From positions 1 to 64,000 of the forward strand of contig NZ_BAABJX010000007.1 in assembly GCF_039543525.1 (NCBI RefSeq): DNA of 64,000 nucleotides, in the 5' to 3' direction. Made by a program: the position numbers and the translations under genes. The notes under the pieces were generated by a model. That model saw only the letters and a list, made by a program, of their open reading frames with translations. It had not been told where the DNA came from and searched no databases. Of this stretch, positions 61,158 through 64,000 are shown piece by piece (the first letter of the stretch is position 1; the number at the start of each line of letters is the position of its first letter). This DNA comes from Algivirga pacifica (GTDB lineage: Bacteria > Bacteroidota > Bacteroidia > Cytophagales > Flammeovirgaceae).

Positions 61158-61718
61158 ATGATGACAAAATACACCTCCTTAATTGCTTTACTTATAACAT
61201 TCATGATGGCTTGTACTCCAGAGAATATCACCTCGGAGGAGCGTCAAGGAGACTACTTTGACCTTGTGGGCTTTACCGAAACACAAGTCAAGTTACTAGA
61301 TGAACAGCAGGTACAGGTTTCTAAAAACATTCATTACGGAGATTCCAGCGATACCATTACGACCCACTCTATCGACTGGGAGGAAGAGTTTAAGCTTTTT
61401 AGGGAAGTTAATCTCAATAAGCCTGTCTTAAAAGATGCTTTCACCGTAGACTCCTTAGACCATAAGGGACAAGAAAGCATTACGTACACTGCTAAGGAAA
61501 GTGATATGAAGATAAAAAAAGTCGTCATCGTAAAAGAAGATAGTATTCCGGTTTCGATAGAGGTCTTTTTAGAGCGTTCCAACTTTCTTTTTTCCAATAC
61601 GACACACTTACAAATGCACTTGCAAAAAGGAGTCTGCCAGCATTACCTGATTGAAGGGCAAAAACAAGTCATACTGATGGGAGAAGACACTTATAAAGTA
61701 GAGGGACGTGTCCTATAG
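61158..61718 (+). CDS. Small lipoprotein of unknown function
   Basis: A 186-residue protein. The lipobox FMMAC places the lipidated cysteine at about residue 19 (SLIALLITFMMACTPENI). The mature part is strand-rich and charged (TITTHSIDWEEEFKLFREVN, TYTAKESDMKIKKVVIVKED). This resembles small Bacteroidota lipoproteins, but I recognise no named family. It has its own -7 promoter element and lies between the S8 protease and a composite palindrome. Confidence 0.65.
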   Translation: MMTKYTSLIALLITFMMACTPENITSEERQGDYFDLVGFTETQVKLLDEQQVQVSKNIHYGDSSDTITTHSIDWEEEFKLFREVNLNKPVLKDAFTVDSLDHKGQESITYTAKESDMKIKKVVIVKEDSIPVSIEVFLERSNFLFSNTTHLQMHLQKGVCQHYLIEGQKQVILMGEDTYKVEGRVL

Positions 61719-61723
61719 CTTTT

Positions 61724-61977
61724 GTTCATAATGTTTAGGTGAGCTTCGCTCGTTCATGATGTTTAGTTCTTATGCTATAGTACTTCAAGTTAATCTTGTC
61801 GCTGTCTGCGGAATAATATACAGCTTATTGTTTATCGGTTATCGTTTATAAACAATAAGCGATCACCGATTACATGGCATCTTTAAACATAAAATGCGAC
61901 AGCTTCAATCTTAACTACTATATTTTATTTTCAACTAAACACTATGAACGAGCGAAGCTCACCTAAACAACATGAAC
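61724..61977. repeat. Nested palindromes: 45-bp arms enclosing a 147-bp TATAGT element
   Basis: Outer arms 61724-61768 and 61933-61977 match inversely at 41 of 45 bases and carry GAGCTTCGCTCGTTCAT, as do those at 26355/26578. Inside lies the TATAGT...ACTATA element (61776-61922) homologous to 17992-18126. The structure fills most of the 360-bp gap; no gene is seen. Confidence 0.8.
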
Positions 61978-62022
61978 AATATATTAACAATAGTTTCACG
62001 GTATTTTACAACAATCCAAGGG

Positions 62023-62052
62023 CTTTCCGTGTTCTCCTGAACACGTAGAAAG
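62023..62052 (+). promoter_or_regulatory. Stem-loop in the leader of the nitroreductase gene
   Basis: CTTTCCGTGTTC (62023-62034) pairs with GAACACG and GAAAG (62039-62052, two unpaired bases) and lies 27 nt before the start codon. It could be a leader hairpin or an attenuator; there is no T-run. Confidence 0.35.
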
Positions 62053-62078
62053 TATGAACGGAAATTTTTAGAGCAGTC

Positions 62079-62705
62079 ATGGATATTATTGAAAAACTAA
62101 ACTGGAGATACGCAACAAAGAAGTTTGATACGAAAAAGTTGCCTCAAGAAACGGTAGAGCAGATTATTGAAGCAGGAAACCTTACCGCTTCTTCTTATGG
62201 GCTACAACCATGGAAGATCGTGGTAGTGGAAAACCCTGAAGTAAGAGAGCAATTAGTAGAATATTCTTGGGGACAGGCACAGGTAAAAGATGCTTCTCAT
62301 TTATTGGTTATCGCTAGACAAGCAGACATCAATGCTGATGACGTAGAGGCTTTTATCGAGAATATTGTCGCTACCAGAGGAGTTCCAGCAGAGGCCTTAT
62401 CTGATTATAAAAATATGATGCTTAGTACCATTAGCCGTTTGGACGAGAGTGCCAAGCAAGTGTGGATGGACAAGCAAGCTTACATTGTACTAGGAAACCT
62501 ACTTACGGTATGTGCTGCCCTGAATGTTGATACTTGTCCTATGGAAGGCTTTGTTCCTGCAGAGTACGACCGCATTCTAGGATTGGTAGATAAAGGACTA
62601 CAGTCTGTATTGGTACTTCCTATTGGGTATAGAGCAGAAGATGACACTTACCAACACCTTAAGAAGGTTAGAAAACCTTTGGAGGAAGCGGTAGTCACTA
62701 TTTAA
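62079..62705 (+). CDS. NAD(P)H-dependent nitroreductase-family oxidoreductase
   Basis: A 208-residue flavoprotein of the NfsB-like nitroreductase family. The N-terminal FMN-binding signature is RYATKKFDTKKLPQETVEQI (10-29), then SSYGLQPWKIVVVENPEVRE (38-57). Later motifs include TCPMEGFVPAEYDRILGL and VLPIGYRAEDDTY. Such enzymes reduce nitroaromatics, quinones or related compounds with NAD(P)H; the physiological substrate is open. It is monocistronic, with a leader hairpin and a terminator behind it. Confidence 0.9.
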   Translation: MDIIEKLNWRYATKKFDTKKLPQETVEQIIEAGNLTASSYGLQPWKIVVVENPEVREQLVEYSWGQAQVKDASHLLVIARQADINADDVEAFIENIVATRGVPAEALSDYKNMMLSTISRLDESAKQVWMDKQAYIVLGNLLTVCAALNVDTCPMEGFVPAEYDRILGLVDKGLQSVLVLPIGYRAEDDTYQHLKKVRKPLEEAVVTI

Positions 62706-62837
62706 TGTTGAATCGCTGAATCGTTGAATTTCATTACTTTGTAATGAGTTGAGTCGAGTTGATGTGTTTATTGAGTCAACCAACATATCAACTCGATTTA
62801 ACGATTCAACGAGCGAAGCTTAATTCAACGATTCAAC
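62706..62837. repeat. Palindrome of GTTGAATC units with alternative tips
   Basis: Left part GTTGAATCGCTGAATCG, tip TCATTACTTTGTAATGA, then GTCGAGTTGATGTG. The right part is its inverse but contains the tip GAGCGAAGCTT instead. Homologous to 27726-27868. Confidence 0.7.
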
Positions 62838-62840
62838 AAT

Positions 62841-62864
62841 TAAGGCCTGAGGCCTTATTTTTTT
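62841..62864 (+). terminator. Rho-independent terminator
   Basis: TAAGGCC-TGA-GGCCTTA followed by TTTTTTT ends the nitroreductase transcript. The T-run overlaps the last codons of the convergent EI24 gene. Confidence 0.75.
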
Positions 62865-63616
62865 GCCTCTATTTTTTCATAGCTACAACTAGCCGCAATC
62901 ACTGATAGTACTGGCGCCAAAAATGTCCCTGCGACAGGAATCATAAATAAAAGAATAAACCCTGCTCCATTGCCCAGTACATGTCCTGTGTGCTTCCAGG
63001 CATAAGCTTTTCGCTCTTCCATACTCTTCTGTAATGTTTCATTGATCATATCCATACTGGAAGCTCCCAAGAAATAGCTAGATACGATAAACATTAAAGG
63101 AGTTGTTACCACCGCAAAAACTGGGATAAAGCTTAAAAAGAATAGTACTGTGACCAGTGCGACCTCTTTCCATAATAAAGACAACCCTATTTTCAGGAAA
63201 CCTTGTATGGCAACATTCAAACTGAACTTGGTATCCCAAGGAGTACCTGTACGGATTTCTAAAACTCTTTCGATGACTTTCCCTAACAATGGAGCAACGA
63301 CTACTTGAAAGACTGCCTTGTACATTAAGACAAACAATAAGACCATAGGAATAAGGATCAATAGATAAGTCAACCAATAGACCCATCCTTGCTCCTGAGG
63401 AATCCACCCTATGGATAAGAGTAACTCATGAAACTGATCCCCTAGAATCCACCCCGTCATTCCCAACAATACAAAGGTACCGAAAGCCATAAAAGCTGAC
63501 TGAACTACATATTTCCACAATTTATATTGCTGTATAATCGTCAATGCAGTGACATAAGCGGTGATTCCGAGAAACACCCCTCCGGTCTCCCTAATTATTT
63601 TCGAAAAAAAATTCAT
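62855..63616 (-). CDS. EI24 domain (CysZ-like) membrane protein
   Basis: A 253-residue multi-pass membrane protein with at least four hydrophobic segments (about 32-55, 78-105, 148-185 and 220-245). EI24/CysZ signatures include the central LLIPMVLLFVLMYKAVFQVV stretch, the ARTGTPW-like loop (RTGTPWDTKFSLNVAIQGFL) and YAWKHTGHVLGNGAGFILLF. CysZ members transport sulfate for cysteine synthesis, but most Bacteroidota relatives are untested and no cysteine genes are near. It is alone in its transcription unit. Confidence 0.8.
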   Translation of the reverse strand: MNFFSKIIRETGGVFLGITAYVTALTIIQQYKLWKYVVQSAFMAFGTFVLLGMTGWILGDQFHELLLSIGWIPQEQGWVYWLTYLLILIPMVLLFVLMYKAVFQVVVAPLLGKVIERVLEIRTGTPWDTKFSLNVAIQGFLKIGLSLLWKEVALVTVLFFLSFIPVFAVVTTPLMFIVSSYFLGASSMDMINETLQKSMEERKAYAWKHTGHVLGNGAGFILLFMIPVAGTFLAPVLSVIAASCSYEKIEAKK

Positions 63617-63687
63617 ATAAAAATATGCGTTTTTGACCCCGTAGAGGGATTTATATAAAAAAAAGAAGATTTTTTTTCACTTTAAGG

Positions 63688-63703
63688 TAGGGGGAACCCC
63701 TAG
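63688..63703. other. Short GC hairpin GGGG-GAA-CCCC in AT-rich gap
   Basis: TAGGGGGAACCCCTAG is a compact hairpin upstream of the EI24 gene within an otherwise AT-rich 211-bp gap. Function unknown; no gene or known RNA is recognised in the gap. Confidence 0.35.
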
Positions 63704-63768
63704 TAGGCTGTATATATATGTGAAAGCAGCAATGAGAAATAGTTTTTGGGTTATTAAAGATTAAAAAG

Positions 63769-63797
63769 AAGCTCCGGTATCTGGAGCTTTTTTTTTT
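63769..63797. terminator. Bidirectional terminator
   Basis: AAGCTCC / GGAGCTT (7-bp arms, 7-nt loop) has ten T on the plus side and TTCTTTTT on the minus side. It probably ends the metallophosphoesterase gene (minus). Confidence 0.75.
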
Positions 63798-63827
63798 GCC
63801 CAAATTTTTCTTCTGATACAAATCAAC

Positions 63828-63998
63828 CTATCCTTTATGCTCTTGACATTGTAACTTCCATCGGTCAATATCCAAGGCAAGCAGCCTACCATATCCATTT
63901 CTATGAGAAGCTACTCCATTATCTAAAATAATAATCGGACTACGTTCATGTATACGATGATGAATTTCATTCAATGGTACCGGAGTATGCCCTACTAA
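63828..63998 (-). CDS. Metallophosphoesterase (serine/threonine phosphatase-like), C-terminal end
   Basis: The window cuts this gene; only 56 C-terminal codons are visible, open to the right edge. It reads LVGHTPVPLNEIHHRI, later IIILDNGVASHRNGYGRLLA, LDIDRWKLQCQ and the stop TAG at 63828-63830. The GHTP motif followed by I-x-x-D-x-G and a GRLLALDID strand is the end of calcineurin-like phosphoesterases such as PrpE or ApaH-type phosphatases. The His of GHTP is a metal ligand. The upstream catalytic motifs are outside the window. Confidence 0.75.
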   Translation of the reverse strand, partial: LVGHTPVPLNEIHHRIHERSPIIILDNGVASHRNGYGRLLALDIDRWKLQCQEHKG

Positions 63999-64000
63999 TA

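Noticed and set aside
63617..63797. Plus-strand small RNA ending at the terminator 63769-63797
   Set aside because: The hairpin has T-runs on both strands and is better explained as the terminator of the minus-strand phosphoesterase gene; no promoter match found on the plus strand.

Overview
The window comes from a member of the Bacteroidota, most likely a gliding marine or soil Cytophagales-type bacterium. The evidence is SusC-style TonB receptors with carboxypeptidase-like N-terminal domains, type IX secretion (T9SS) sorting tails of types A and B, a PorP/SprF protein beside a giant SprB-like adhesin, TPR-fused histidine kinases, DUF4374/PepSY iron-uptake operons and -7 promoter elements of the TAnnTTTG form. 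The genus cannot be fixed from the sequence alone. No rRNA, tRNA, CRISPR array, prophage or intact transposase was seen.

Layout. 1-1640: a truncated TonB receptor and a small Cys-motif secreted protein behind a Fur-like box. 1700-7830: a co-directional (-) group of five enzymes: PLP-dependent threonine-synthase-like enzyme, DUF1611/DgcN-like protein, MurL-like PP-loop enzyme, creatininase-family amidohydrolase and dipeptide epimerase. Together they suggest an undescribed pathway handling Glu/Ala-type amino acids or dipeptides of D/L configuration. 8648-17957: PorP/SprF protein plus a 2764-residue adhesin with 26 cadherin-like modules. 18423-23602: an iron/siderophore operon (TonB receptor, DUF4374 lipoprotein, PepSY permease-like protein, 107-residue membrane protein). 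23943-26297: GH3 and HAD proteins. 26631-39018: two T9SS type A proteins, one of 3715 residues with LamG domains. 39580-45400: two paralogous TPR histidine kinases and one response regulator. 45918-48453: lepA and a membrane protein. 48985-49841: ECF sigma factor and a small membrane partner. 49967-56681: an unknown secreted protein, a second TonB receptor/PepSY pair, and a divergent secreted protein with a TonB-C-like domain. 56836-63616: DUF2520 protein, beta-CASP hydrolase, S8 protease, small lipoprotein, nitroreductase, EI24 protein. The right edge cuts a metallophosphoesterase gene.

The intergenic DNA is the most unusual part. Nearly every larger gap carries imperfect palindromes, many built from heptanucleotide units (TATCGGT, CAGTGAA, GTTTGGA). 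In several, one arm has expanded into a tandem array while the other stayed short. Other families keep a constant hairpin tip (GCGTGGACGC or GAGCTTCGCTC) while the arms vary, or are nested inside one another. Several arrays end 10-45 nt before a start codon. A second protein-level signal is an unnamed domain of about 110 residues (W-x-V-N ... AFVGxECRGVA ... YDAS ... GTxxxPV), present four times in three secreted proteins of the window.
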